Assembly: GCA_019801415.1 (NCBI GenBank)
Contig: JAHVJD010000008.1
Coordinates: 62,001-126,000 of the forward strand
Direction: 5' to 3'
From: Nocardioides marinus
GTDB taxonomy: Bacteria > Pseudomonadota > Alphaproteobacteria > Rhodobacterales > Rhodobacteraceae
Length of the DNA: 64,000 bases
Shown here one piece after another: positions 53,171 through 61,767 of this stretch. A program made the position numbers and the translations under genes. Every line of letters begins with the position of its first letter. Positions within the stretch are counted from its first letter, which is position 1. Below the pieces are notes generated by a model. That model was not told where the DNA came from. It saw only the letters and a program-made list of their open reading frames with translations, and searched no databases.

Positions 53171-54607
53171 ATGGCCGATACTTCCATCGGGACGCCAGAA
53201 CAGCTGCGCGATCCCAATTACACCCCCCCTTTGCACAAGGCGATTCCGCTGGGAATCCAGCACGTGCTCGCCATGTTCGTCTCGAACGTGACACCGGCGA
53301 TCATCGTGGCGGGCGCGGCCGGTTTCGGCTTTGGCTCCAACTCGCCGGATTTTCCGGAACTGCTCTACCTGATCCAGATGTCGATGCTGTTCGCCGGTAT
53401 CGCCACCCTGTTGCAGACCCTCACCCTGGGGCCGATCGGCTCGGCGCTGCCGATTGTTCAGGGCACGTCGTTTGCTTTCCTGCCAATCATGATCCCGCTG
53501 GTTGCGGGCAAGGGCGTTGACGGTCTCGCCGCCCTGTTCACCGGCGTCATCGTCGGCGGTATCTTCCACGGCCTTCTGGGGACGGTGATCGGCAAGATCC
53601 GCTTTGCCCTGCCGCCGCTGGTCACTGGCCTCGTGGTCACCATGATCGGTCTGGCGCTGGTCAAGGTCGGCATCCAGTACGCCGCAGGCGGTGTGCCTGC
53701 GATCGGCACTCCGGAATATGGCTCGCTGCTGAACTGGTCCGCCGCGCTGGTGGTGATCGTGGTCACCCTGGGGCTCAAGTTCTTCACCAAGGGGATGCTG
53801 TCAGTCTCGGCGGTGCTGCTGGGGCTGATCGTGGGCTATGTCTACGCGCTGATGGTCGGCATGCTGAGCTTCGAGGCGATCTCCGGCTCTTGGGAGCGCG
53901 CTGCCGCCTTTGCCCTGCCGCAGCCGTTCAAATACGGGGTCGAATTCTCGGCGGCCGCCATCATAGGTTTCTGCCTGATGAGCTTTGTCTCGGCGGTGGA
54001 GACCGTGGGCGATGTGTCCGGCGTGACCAAGGGGGGCGCGGGCCGCGAAGCCACCGAGGAGGAAATCGCAGGCGCCACCTATGCCGATGGTGTCGGCACC
54101 GCCTTTGCGGGTCTGTTCGGCGCTTTCCCCAACACCTCGTTCAGCCAGAACGTGGGCCTGATCGCCATGACCGGTGTGATGAGCCGCCACGTGGTGACCT
54201 GCGGCGCGATCTTCCTGATCATCTGCGGGCTGGTTCCGAAGGTGGGCGCGGTGATCCGCACGGTGCCGATCGAAGTGCTGGGCGGCGGCGTGATCGTGAT
54301 GTTCGGCATGGTGGTCGCGGCAGGTGTCTCGATGCTGTCGGACGTGGACTGGAACCGCCGCAACATGGTGATCTTCGCCATTGCGCTCTCCATCGGCCTT
54401 GGCCTGCAGCTGGAGCCGGGCGCGTTGCAGCACATGCCGGATACAGCGCGCATCCTGCTGACCAGCGGTCTGCTGCCGGCGGCGCTGATTGCCATCGTGC
54501 TGAACCTCCTGCTGCCGCAGGATCTGGCGGGTGAAGCCACCGAGGAAGTCTCGGGCGGGCTGAGCGGGCATGGCCGCGGATCGCTACCACAGGAAGACCG
54601 CGCCTGA
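53171..54607 (+). CDS. NCS2-family uric acid/xanthine permease
   Basis: 478 aa with about 14 hydrophobic segments. Family signatures: GTSFAFLPIMIPLV in TM3 (the conserved residue after TM3), and the TM8-10 region GFCLMSFVSAVETVGDVSG with TSFSQNVGLIAMTGVMSRHV (split) carrying the substrate Glu and the NxG motif. AGGAGA precedes the ATG. Co-directional with puuE and allA, so urate or another purine intermediate is the likely cargo. Confidence 0.88.
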   Translation: MADTSIGTPEQLRDPNYTPPLHKAIPLGIQHVLAMFVSNVTPAIIVAGAAGFGFGSNSPDFPELLYLIQMSMLFAGIATLLQTLTLGPIGSALPIVQGTSFAFLPIMIPLVAGKGVDGLAALFTGVIVGGIFHGLLGTVIGKIRFALPPLVTGLVVTMIGLALVKVGIQYAAGGVPAIGTPEYGSLLNWSAALVVIVVTLGLKFFTKGMLSVSAVLLGLIVGYVYALMVGMLSFEAISGSWERAAAFALPQPFKYGVEFSAAAIIGFCLMSFVSAVETVGDVSGVTKGGAGREATEEEIAGATYADGVGTAFAGLFGAFPNTSFSQNVGLIAMTGVMSRHVVTCGAIFLIICGLVPKVGAVIRTVPIEVLGGGVIVMFGMVVAAGVSMLSDVDWNRRNMVIFAIALSIGLGLQLEPGALQHMPDTARILLTSGLLPAALIAIVLNLLLPQDLAGEATEEVSGGLSGHGRGSLPQEDRA

Positions 54608-54636
54608 GCCAGGCCGGAAGGCAACCAAAAACAGAA

Positions 54637-54664
54637 AGCCGGCCCGTGCTCGGGCCGGCTTTTT
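54637..54664. terminator. Terminator between permease and urea channel genes
   Basis: Perfect 10-bp stem AGCCGGCCCG / CGGGCCGGCT with 4-base loop, followed by TTTT on the + strand and an AAA stretch on the other side; serves convergent genes. Confidence 0.9.
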
Positions 54665-54674
54665 CCGTGGGGGG

Positions 54675-55187
54675 TTACAAGGTAATCCCGTGCAGCACTG
54701 CCAGCCCCGGCAGCCAGCCGGTGAAGACCCCGCAGAACAGAGTGGCGACGCTGGTCAGCCGGGCGCTGCCGCGGCGCAGGGCGAGGTTCAGGAAATACAG
54801 GAACCACAGCCCGGCCCAGGCCGCCCAGCAGGCCGCGAGCCACAGATCGAAGATCCCCTCGGCCTGCGCCAGCACCCGCAGGGCCATCGGCGCCGCGGTC
54901 AGCGCCACGAGACCGCTGAACCAGCCCAGACCCTCGCCGCTGGAGCCGGTTGCCCGGTTGTAGGCGACCCACAGGTAGGTGGTGCCGAACAGCAGCGTCA
55001 TGCCCGCATCCAGCAGATCGGCAGGCTGGCCCGCGGCCAGCGCGGTCAGCAGCACGATGGCAAAGAACACCAGCGCCGCCACCGCATTGATCAGGATGAT
55101 TTCCCGGTCCTGGATACGGCCCGTCTGCCAGATGCCGTTCAGGCACAGCACCACGCCCACCACCAGCAGGCTCAGTCCAAGATACAT
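54675..55187 (-). CDS. AmiS/UreI-family urea/amide channel
   Basis: 170 aa with six hydrophobic segments (MYLGLSLLVVGVVLCLNGIW, AAGQPADLLDAGMTLLFGTTYLWVAYN split, GWLPGLAVLHGITL). Pattern and size match AmiS/UreI proton-gated urea or short-chain amide channels. Placed beside allA and allE, whose pathway can release urea, it probably moves urea across the inner membrane. No urease genes are in the window. ATG 55187 with GGAG upstream; an earlier ATG (55226) is less likely. Confidence 0.82.
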   Translation of the reverse strand: MYLGLSLLVVGVVLCLNGIWQTGRIQDREIILINAVAALVFFAIVLLTALAAGQPADLLDAGMTLLFGTTYLWVAYNRATGSSGEGLGWFSGLVALTAAPMALRVLAQAEGIFDLWLAACWAAWAGLWFLYFLNLALRRGSARLTSVATLFCGVFTGWLPGLAVLHGITL

Positions 55188-55204
55188 GTTTGGAGACTCC
55201 CAAG

Positions 55205-55237
55205 AAAAAGCAGGAGAGAGGTACACCTCTCTCCTGC
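55205..55237 (-). terminator. Terminator after bhcD
   Basis: 13-bp inverted repeat GCAGGAGAGAGGT / ACCTCTCTCCTGC followed on the - strand by TTTTTC. Confidence 0.9.
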
Positions 55238-55282
55238 CGATCCGCTACGCGGATAATTGCAGAAAATGTTTCTGGCTGGGGC

Positions 55283-56248
55283 TTAGAAATCGACCTCGAT
55301 GGCGATGCCCTTTTCCACCGCGACCTCAACAACAGAGGCCGCGACGGCCAGATCCTGAAGCCCGACGCCGGTGCCGTCGAACAGGGTGATCTGGTCGTCA
55401 GACGTGCGGCCCGGGTTGGTGCCGTTGATGACCGCGCCGATCTGGGCGACGTCTGCCTCCTGGATCAGACCCTGCGCCACCGCGTGCTGCGCCTCGCCGA
55501 TGGAGACCGACTGCGCGACCTCGTCGGTGAAGACGTCGGCCTTGACCAGCAGCTGTGGGTCGACTTCCTGCTTGCCTTTGGTGTCGGTGCCCATGCAGGC
55601 GATATGGGTGCCGGGGCTGACCTGATCGGCCTTCAGGATCGCATCGAAGGACGAGGTGATCGAGATGATCACATCCGCTTCGCGCATGCCGTCCAGCTCA
55701 ACCGCCTCGAACAGCACGCCAGCCTCGTCGGCCACCTCCTGCAGGTTCGGCAGCATCTCCGGATGCAGGTTCCAGCCGATCACTTTTTCAAACTCGCGCT
55801 GCTCCAGCGCGGCGCGTAGCTGGAACTTGGCCTGATGGCCCGCACCGATCATGCCGATCACCTTGGCGTCCTTGCGGGCCAGATGCTTGATCGAGACAGA
55901 GGACGCCGCCGCCGTGCGCAGCGCGGTCAGGAGGTTGCCGCCCACCATCGCCTTCACCTTGCCGGTGTCGGGATCGAACAGGAAGACAGTGGACTGGTGG
56001 TTGATCAGTCCGCGCTTTTCCAGGTTGTTCGGCCAGTATCCACCGGCCTTCAGGCCCAGCGTCAGGCCCGCGCGGTCAAAGCCGCCCTTGAAGCCGTAGA
56101 GCGCATCTTCGTGGCCGATGGCCTCGCGCACCACGGGGAAGTTGTAGGCGTCGCCCGCGGCCATCGCCGCAAAGACCTTTTCGACCGCATCGAAGGACGC
56201 ATCGCGGGTCACCAGGTCGGCAATCGCTTTTTCCGGAACGATATACAT
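55283..56248 (-). CDS. bhcD: Iminosuccinate reductase BhcD
   Basis: 321 aa, ornithine cyclodeaminase/mu-crystallin family. NAD(P)H-binding motif VIGMIGAGHQAKFQ at residues ~130-143. In the beta-hydroxyaspartate cycle it reduces iminosuccinate to L-aspartate, closing the amino-donor loop. GAGGAGAAA precedes the ATG. Last in bhcA-B-C-D order. A hairpin with a T-run lies between bhcC and this gene. Confidence 0.92.
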   Translation of the reverse strand: MYIVPEKAIADLVTRDASFDAVEKVFAAMAAGDAYNFPVVREAIGHEDALYGFKGGFDRAGLTLGLKAGGYWPNNLEKRGLINHQSTVFLFDPDTGKVKAMVGGNLLTALRTAAASSVSIKHLARKDAKVIGMIGAGHQAKFQLRAALEQREFEKVIGWNLHPEMLPNLQEVADEAGVLFEAVELDGMREADVIISITSSFDAILKADQVSPGTHIACMGTDTKGKQEVDPQLLVKADVFTDEVAQSVSIGEAQHAVAQGLIQEADVAQIGAVINGTNPGRTSDDQITLFDGTGVGLQDLAVAASVVEVAVEKGIAIEVDF

Positions 56249-56324
56249 GTCTGTTTCTCCTCAGCAGTTGGCGCAGCCCTTGGCCGGGGTGCTGCCAAGC
56301 TGGAAATCGTTGTTGCACGGCCCC

Positions 56325-56361
56325 AAAAAAGCCGGCGGAGGGCGGCATGCGCACCTCCGCC
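56325..56361 (-). terminator. Intercistronic terminator-like hairpin between bhcC and bhcD
   Basis: On the - strand GGCGGAGG / CCTCCGCC (8 bp, 12-base loop) followed by GGCTTTTTTGG. It sits inside the operon, so read-through to bhcD would be partial unless bhcD has its own promoter. Confidence 0.7.
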
Positions 56362-56377
56362 AGTCTGGGGGTCGTTC

Positions 56378-57541
56378 TTAGTAGGCCTTGCCGCGGGCCG
56401 AGACGGGCCAGACGCATTCGACCTTGCCGCCCCGCACGCCGACGTACCAGTCATGCACGTTGGCGGTGGGGTCGCAGTGGCCGGGCACCAGGCGCAGCTT
56501 GTCGCCGACTTTCAGCGCACCGGTCGGGTCGGATACCACGCCATGCTCGTCCGAGCATTTGATGTATTCCACGTCGTCGCGGCCAAAGATGAAGGGCAGG
56601 CCGCTGTCCACGGATTGCGCCTTGAGGCCGGCATCGACGATGGCCTTGTCTGCCTTGGCGTGGCTCATCACCTGGGTCAGCAGGAAGAAGGCGTTTTCCC
56701 ACTCGCCCTGGTCGATGCGGTTGCCGTCCTTGTCCAGAATGCGGCCATAGTCCGCGTCCATGAAGGCGTAGGAGCCGCACTGCAGCTCGTTGTAAACGCC
56801 CGAGTTCGACTCGAAATAGTAGGACCCGGTGCCGCCGCCGGAGACCAGCTCGCACTCGATGCCTTCCTTCTTCAAGCCTTCGACCGCATCGGCAACCTGC
56901 GCGATGGCGATGTCCAGCTTGGCCTTGCGGTCCTCGTAGCTGTCCATGTGCTGCATGGCGCCCTGATAGGCCTGGATGCCGGTGAACTTGAGGTTTTCTG
57001 CCGCGTTCACGGCCTTGGCGATTTCTACAACCGCTTCGGTGGTGGTCACGCCGCAGCGGCCCGCGCCGCAGTCGATCTCGACAAAGACTTCCAGCTCGGT
57101 GCCGTGCTTTTGCGCCGCTGCCGACAGGTCGGCCACGTTGTCGATGTCATCAACGCAGACGATGGTGCGCGCGCCCAGCTTTGGCAGGCGGGCGAGACGG
57201 TCGATCTTCAGCGGGTCGCGGACCTGGTTGGAGACCAGGATGTCCTTGATGCCGCCGCGGGCAAAAACCTCAGCCTCGGAGACCTTCTGGCAGCAGACGC
57301 CAACCGCGCCGCCGAGTTTTTCCTGCAGCTTGGCCACATCCACTGACTTGTGCATCTTGCCGTGCACCCGGTGGCGCATGCCGTGCGCCTTGGCGTAATC
57401 GCCCATCTTCTTGATGTTGCGCTCCAGCGCGTCCAGGTCGAGGACCAGCGCCGGGGTCTGGATGTCGGCCTCGTCCATGCCCGGTACCGCCGGGACGTCA
57501 TAGCCGACTTCGAGCTGATCAAAATTTGTCTGTGCGTTCAT
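56378..57541 (-). CDS. bhcC: Beta-hydroxyaspartate aldolase BhcC
   Basis: 387 aa D-threonine-aldolase-family enzyme joining glycine and glyoxylate to erythro-beta-hydroxyaspartate. PLP lysine is probably Lys62 in HRVHGKMHK; the metal site is His355-Cys-Asp357 in VPGHCDPTANVHD, the aldolase-type pattern. Preceded by GGGGAAC. Second paralogue of this fold in the window (other at 9150-10205 with His-x-Cys). Confidence 0.94.
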   Translation of the reverse strand: MNAQTNFDQLEVGYDVPAVPGMDEADIQTPALVLDLDALERNIKKMGDYAKAHGMRHRVHGKMHKSVDVAKLQEKLGGAVGVCCQKVSEAEVFARGGIKDILVSNQVRDPLKIDRLARLPKLGARTIVCVDDIDNVADLSAAAQKHGTELEVFVEIDCGAGRCGVTTTEAVVEIAKAVNAAENLKFTGIQAYQGAMQHMDSYEDRKAKLDIAIAQVADAVEGLKKEGIECELVSGGGTGSYYFESNSGVYNELQCGSYAFMDADYGRILDKDGNRIDQGEWENAFFLLTQVMSHAKADKAIVDAGLKAQSVDSGLPFIFGRDDVEYIKCSDEHGVVSDPTGALKVGDKLRLVPGHCDPTANVHDWYVGVRGGKVECVWPVSARGKAY

Positions 57542-57557
57542 TGTTTTGTTCCCCAGT

Positions 57558-58511
57558 TTAGCTGTTCATCCAGGGCAGCTTGTCGAGGTCGACATTGCCG
57601 CCGGTGACAATCAGGCCCACGCGTTTGGCCGCGAAGGCGTCCTTGTTTTTCAGAATGGTGGCGAGTGGGACCGCGGAGGACGGCTCCATCACGATCCGCA
57701 GGTGCTTCCAGATCAGCTTCATCGCGTCGATGATCTCCGCGTCCGAGGCGGTGTAGATCTCGCTCACGTGGTTGCTGACGAAATGCCAGGTCAGATCCTT
57801 CAGCGGCACCAGCAGCCCGTCGGCCACGGTTGTGGGCGCATCATCGGCGATGATGTAGCCCGCCTTGAAGCTGCGGTAGGCGTCATCGGCCTGCTCCGGC
57901 TCTGCCGCGATCACCTGGGTTTCCGGCGCCAGGTTGGACAGCGTCAGGCAGGTGCCCGAGATCATGCCGCCGCCGCCAATCGGGGCCACAACCATGTCCA
58001 GACCATCCGTTTGCTCCACGAACTCCTTGGCGCAGGTGCCCTGCCCCGCGATGACGCGGTGGTCATTGTAGGGATGCACGAAATCGCCGCCGGTCTCGGC
58101 CTGCACCTTGGCAAAGGTCTCCTCGCGCGAGGAGGTCGAGGGCTCGCATTCGGTGATCCGCCCGCCGTAGCGGCGCACTGTGTCCTTCTTGGCCTGCGGC
58201 GCGGTGCGCGGCATGACCACGTTGCAGGGAATGCCGCGCAGCATCGCTGCGTAAGACAGGCAGGACGCATGGTTGCCCGAGGAATGCGTCGCGACGCCCT
58301 TCTTCGCCTGTTCCTCATCCAGTCCGAACACCGCGTTGGTGGCACCGCGCACCTTGAAGGCGCCCGGCTCCTGGAAGTTCTCGCATTTGAAGAACAGCTC
58401 TGCCCCGGTCAGCTCATTCAGAAAGGCAGAGGTGCGCACCGGCGTGCGCCGGATGTGCGGCTGAATGCGCTCATGCGCGGCCAGCATGTCCTCGTAGGTC
58501 GGGATATACAT
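57558..58511 (-). CDS. bhcB: Beta-hydroxyaspartate dehydratase BhcB
   Basis: 317 aa fold-type II PLP enzyme (threonine/serine racemase-dehydratase family) converting beta-hydroxyaspartate to iminosuccinate. PLP lysine Lys53 in AFKVRGATNA, glycine loop APIGGGGMISG, and SSGNHAS. I chose the ATG at 58511 (MYIPTYEDML) because AAGGAT sits at good spacing; an ATG five codons earlier overlaps the bhcA stop. Between bhcA and bhcC. Confidence 0.93.
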   Translation of the reverse strand: MYIPTYEDMLAAHERIQPHIRRTPVRTSAFLNELTGAELFFKCENFQEPGAFKVRGATNAVFGLDEEQAKKGVATHSSGNHASCLSYAAMLRGIPCNVVMPRTAPQAKKDTVRRYGGRITECEPSTSSREETFAKVQAETGGDFVHPYNDHRVIAGQGTCAKEFVEQTDGLDMVVAPIGGGGMISGTCLTLSNLAPETQVIAAEPEQADDAYRSFKAGYIIADDAPTTVADGLLVPLKDLTWHFVSNHVSEIYTASDAEIIDAMKLIWKHLRIVMEPSSAVPLATILKNKDAFAAKRVGLIVTGGNVDLDKLPWMNS

Positions 58512-58525
58512 AGCGGTATCCTTCA

Positions 58526-59716
58526 TCAGGCGGCAGCCTTGGCGCTGGAGGCGGTGTTGCCGCGGTAGTAGTCCTGCGCCGCCGCCACGCCAGAGCCCAG
58601 CGGGATGTTCAGGCCAAGGTCGGCCATCACCATTTCGGCGGTTGCGATGCCCGACAGGGCCATCACGTCGGTCAGGCTGCCGAGGTGGCCGATGCGGAAC
58701 ACCTTGCCCGCGACCTCACCCAGGCCGGTGCCGAAGGCGACGCCGTATTTCTCGGCCGCCAGGCTGACGAACTTGTTGGCGTCAAAGCCTTCGGGCGTGC
58801 GGATCGCGCTGACGCTGTCTGAGTAGACGTCCGGCGACACCGCGCACAGCTCCAGCCCCCAGGCGCGGACTGCGGCGCGCACGCCCTCGGCAATCCGGTG
58901 GTGGCGAGCAAAAACGTTCTCCAGCCCTTCGTCCAACAGCATACCACAGGCCATGTTCAGACCGTTCAGCAATCCGACCGACGGCGTGTAGGGGTAGGCG
59001 CTGTTGGCGTAGCCTGCGGCCATGTCCTTGATATCAAAGAAGGTGCGCGGCAGGGTCGCGGTCTTGGCGGCCTCCATTGCCCGTGGCGAGAAGCCGACGA
59101 TGGCGAGGCCCGGCGGCAGCATGAAGCCCTTTTGCGAGCCGGTGACGGCAATGTCGACACCCCATTCGTCCATGCGGAAATCCATCGAGGCGATCGAGGA
59201 CACGCCGTCGACAAACAACAGCGCCGGGTGTCCGGCTGCATCCAGCGCGCGGCGGACGGAGGCGATGTCCGATTTCACACCGGTTGCGGTTTCGTTGTGG
59301 GTGGCCAGAACCACCTTGATCTCGTGCGATGTGTCGGCGGTCAGGATTTCCTCGTAGCGGTCGGCCGGGATGCCCTGCCCCCAGGGGGTTTCAACCACCT
59401 GCACGTCCAGCCCGTGGCGCTGGCACATGTCGATCCAGCGGTGGCTGAACATGCCGTTGCGCGCAGCCAGAACCTTGTCGCCTGCGTTCAGCGTGTTGGT
59501 GATAGCGGTTTCCCAGCCGCCGGTGCCGGTGGACGGGAAGACGAAGATCTCGGCACTCTCACTTTTCAGAACCTTCTTCACACCTTCCAGCGCCGGGTGC
59601 AGGATCTGGCCGAACAGCGGCGAGCGGTGGTCCAGCGTCGGCATGTCCACTGCCTTGCGCAGCGCTTCGGGCATGTTGGTGGGACCGGGAATGAAAACCG
59701 GGTTTTGAAAGCTCAT
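58526..59716 (-). CDS. bhcA: Aspartate-glyoxylate aminotransferase BhcA
   Basis: 396 aa class V aminotransferase (serine-glyoxylate type) that aminates glyoxylate to glycine with L-aspartate as donor. Cofactor lysine Lys196 in TGSQKGFMLPPG; N-terminal FIPGPTNMPEALRKAVDMP and FPSTGTGGWE bind PLP phosphate. AGGAGGG precedes the ATG at 59716. First gene of bhcABCD, divergent from bhcR. By family alone it could be a serine-glyoxylate transaminase; the full cluster decides. Confidence 0.94.
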   Translation of the reverse strand: MSFQNPVFIPGPTNMPEALRKAVDMPTLDHRSPLFGQILHPALEGVKKVLKSESAEIFVFPSTGTGGWETAITNTLNAGDKVLAARNGMFSHRWIDMCQRHGLDVQVVETPWGQGIPADRYEEILTADTSHEIKVVLATHNETATGVKSDIASVRRALDAAGHPALLFVDGVSSIASMDFRMDEWGVDIAVTGSQKGFMLPPGLAIVGFSPRAMEAAKTATLPRTFFDIKDMAAGYANSAYPYTPSVGLLNGLNMACGMLLDEGLENVFARHHRIAEGVRAAVRAWGLELCAVSPDVYSDSVSAIRTPEGFDANKFVSLAAEKYGVAFGTGLGEVAGKVFRIGHLGSLTDVMALSGIATAEMVMADLGLNIPLGSGVAAAQDYYRGNTASSAKAAA

Positions 59717-59788
59717 GTCGTGCCCTCCTGTGGCGATTTCCTGCACCTTAATATGGGGCGGCGCGGAGGGAAATTTTTTTGAAAAAAG

Positions 59789-59823
59789 CTTTCACAAATG
59801 CAAGAAAGTTAGAATTTTTGCAT
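59789..59823. promoter_or_regulatory. Inverted repeats in bhcA/bhcR promoter (BhcR site candidate)
   Basis: CTTTC (59789-59793) and GAAAG (59804-59808) flank ten bases; overlapping it ATGCAA (59798-59803) and TTGCAT (59818-59823) flank 14 bases. The AT-rich divergent region is the expected target of an IclR regulator. Confidence 0.5.
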
Positions 59824-59914
59824 GAATTCAAGTGCTTTAGTTTTTTCACTGTACAGAATGCGTTTTCATAATTATCCATAAGCTGCTGTTTGAATTGCCG
59901 TGGGAGGCTTGGAA

Positions 59915-60730
59915 ATGTCGCAGGCACCGCGTCGCAAGGGGCGCCCCAAAGCGTTCAACGCCAGCAGCCAGCCTGCCACCATCCAGTCGCTGGACCGGGC
60001 GTTGGACGTGCTGGATGCGCTGGCCGGGGCCAGTGGCATGACGCTGACCGAACTTGCTACCGCGCTGGACCAGTCGGCGGCCACCATGTACCGGGTGCTG
60101 TCCACGCTGGAGGCGCGCCAGATCGTCGAGATGGAGCCGCAGACGCAGACCTGGCATATCGGCGCGATGGCCTTCCGCCTCGGCTCTGCCTTCCTGCGGC
60201 GCTCTGGGGTGATCGAACGCGCCCGACCGGTAATGCGCGAGCTGATGGAGGCCACCGGCGAGACCTCCAACCTCGGCATCGAACGCGGTGGTGACGTTAT
60301 GTTCGTGAGCCAGGTGGAAACCCATGAATCGATCCGCGCCTTCTTTCCGCCGGGAACCACGTCGCCGATGCACGCCTCGGGCATCGGCAAGGCATTGCTG
60401 AGCTGTTACGGCGAAGACCAGTTGACCCGGTTCCTGCGCGGCCGCACGCTGGAGCGCTTTACCGCGAAAACCTTGACCTCGGCGGATGCTTTGCGCGCGG
60501 ATCTGGAACAGATCCGCAGTCGTGGTTGGTCCTTCGATGACGAGGAAAAGGCCCCCGGAATGCGCTGCGTCGCGGCGCCTGTCCTGGGCATGCAGGGCGA
60601 GGTGCTGGCGGGGATTTCGGTTTCCGGTCCAACCGCACGGATGCCCGATGGCGGCATCAGCGGAATTGGCACCCTGGTCAAGGAGGCCGCGGCCAAGCTG
60701 TCGCACGGGCTGGGTGCCCCGGCGGGCTGA
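59915..60730 (+). CDS. bhcR: IclR-family regulator BhcR
   Basis: 271 aa. N-terminal IclR HTH (MTLTELATALDQSAATMYRVLSTLE region, split) and C-terminal GAF-like effector domain (TSPMHASGIGKALLSCY, GWSFDDEEKAPGMRCVAAPVLG split). In Paracoccus BhcR controls bhcABCD in response to glyoxylate. ATG 59915 with GGGAGG; an upstream GTG at 59900 is less likely. Divergent from bhcA. Confidence 0.9.
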   Translation: MSQAPRRKGRPKAFNASSQPATIQSLDRALDVLDALAGASGMTLTELATALDQSAATMYRVLSTLEARQIVEMEPQTQTWHIGAMAFRLGSAFLRRSGVIERARPVMRELMEATGETSNLGIERGGDVMFVSQVETHESIRAFFPPGTTSPMHASGIGKALLSCYGEDQLTRFLRGRTLERFTAKTLTSADALRADLEQIRSRGWSFDDEEKAPGMRCVAAPVLGMQGEVLAGISVSGPTARMPDGGISGIGTLVKEAAAKLSHGLGAPAG

Positions 60731-60760
60731 CGGCAGTGTTACGGCGCCGCATGAAAAGAA

Positions 60761-60789
60761 CGCCCCGGAACCATCAAGGGTCCGGGGCG
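60761..60789. terminator. Hairpin between convergent bhcR and allE
   Basis: 9-bp perfect stem CGCCCCGGA / TCCGGGGCG with an 11-base loop; on the - strand TTCTTTTC follows. Confidence 0.7.
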
Positions 60790-60818
60790 CGAAATCTTGG
60801 CTTGTCAGAACTACCGCA

Positions 60819-61649
60819 TCAGCGCTGCGGTGCCAGCGGCATGTGGCGGTTCACATCCTTGTAGAGCAGGTAACGGAACTTGCCCGGTCCGCCGGCATAG
60901 CAGGCCTGCGGGCAGAAGGCGCGTAGCCACATGTAATCGCCGGCCTCGACCTCGACCCAGTCCTGGTTCAGACGGTAGACCGCCTTGCCCTCCAGCACGT
61001 ACAGCCCGTGTTCCATCACATGGGTCTCGGCAAAGGGGATCACCGCGCCGGGTTCAAAAGTGACGATGGTCACATGCATGTCGTGGCGCAGGTCGTTGGG
61101 ATCGACAAAGCGGGTGGTGGCCCATTTGCCCTCGGTGCCCGGCATCGGGGTCGGGTCGACGTGGTTTTCGTTGGTGACAAAGGCGTCGGGCGCGTCCAGA
61201 CCTGCAACCGCCTGATAGGCCTTGCGGATCCAGTGGAACCGCACCGGCGCATCGCTGTTGTTGCGCAGGCTCCAGTCGGCCGCGGGGGGCAGGTAAGCAT
61301 AGCCGCCCTCCTCCAATTCATGCGGTGTTCCGTCGATGGTCAGCGTCATTGCGCCCTGCACCACGAACAGCACCGCCTCGGTGCCGGCTTCGGTTTCCGG
61401 CCGGTCGCTGCCGCCGCCGGGCAGCACCTCGGCAATGTACTGCGAGAAGGTCTCGGCGAAGCCGGACAGCGGGCGCGACAGCACCCAGAAACGGGACTTC
61501 TCCCAGAACGGCAGCAGGCTGGTGACGATGTCGCTCATCGTGCCCTTCGGGATCACCGCGTAGGCGTCGGTGAACATGGCGCGGTCGGTCAGCAACTGTG
61601 TCTGCGGCGGCAGCCCGCCTTCTGGTGCGTAGTAGGATCGTTTGGTCAT
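60819..61649 (-). CDS. allE: (S)-ureidoglycine aminohydrolase AllE
   Basis: 276 aa bicupin that hydrolyses ureidoglycine to ureidoglycolate and ammonia. N-terminal cupin has VLFVVQGAMTLTIDG and ELEEGGYAYLPP; the C-terminal cupin carries the Mn-site pattern FAETHVMEHGLYVLEG with later WLRAFCPQACYAGG. GAAAGG precedes the ATG. It lies past bhcR, so the allantoin genes flank the bhc cluster on both sides. Confidence 0.93.
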   Translation of the reverse strand: MTKRSYYAPEGGLPPQTQLLTDRAMFTDAYAVIPKGTMSDIVTSLLPFWEKSRFWVLSRPLSGFAETFSQYIAEVLPGGGSDRPETEAGTEAVLFVVQGAMTLTIDGTPHELEEGGYAYLPPAADWSLRNNSDAPVRFHWIRKAYQAVAGLDAPDAFVTNENHVDPTPMPGTEGKWATTRFVDPNDLRHDMHVTIVTFEPGAVIPFAETHVMEHGLYVLEGKAVYRLNQDWVEVEAGDYMWLRAFCPQACYAGGPGKFRYLLYKDVNRHMPLAPQR

Positions 61650-61767
61650 CGGCTGCCTTTCCTGCTGAAGTGCTGCCCTATTGATACCCGCCGACTGCGC
61701 GCAACCGAACTTGTTTCCGTATCAAGGATACCTGAAGGATTGTTTTGCTATTTTTGAAGGTGGATCT

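Noticed and set aside
55283-56248. Ornithine cyclodeaminase or alanine dehydrogenase naming for the bhcD product
   Set aside because: Complete bhcABCD order with divergent IclR makes iminosuccinate reductase the better call.
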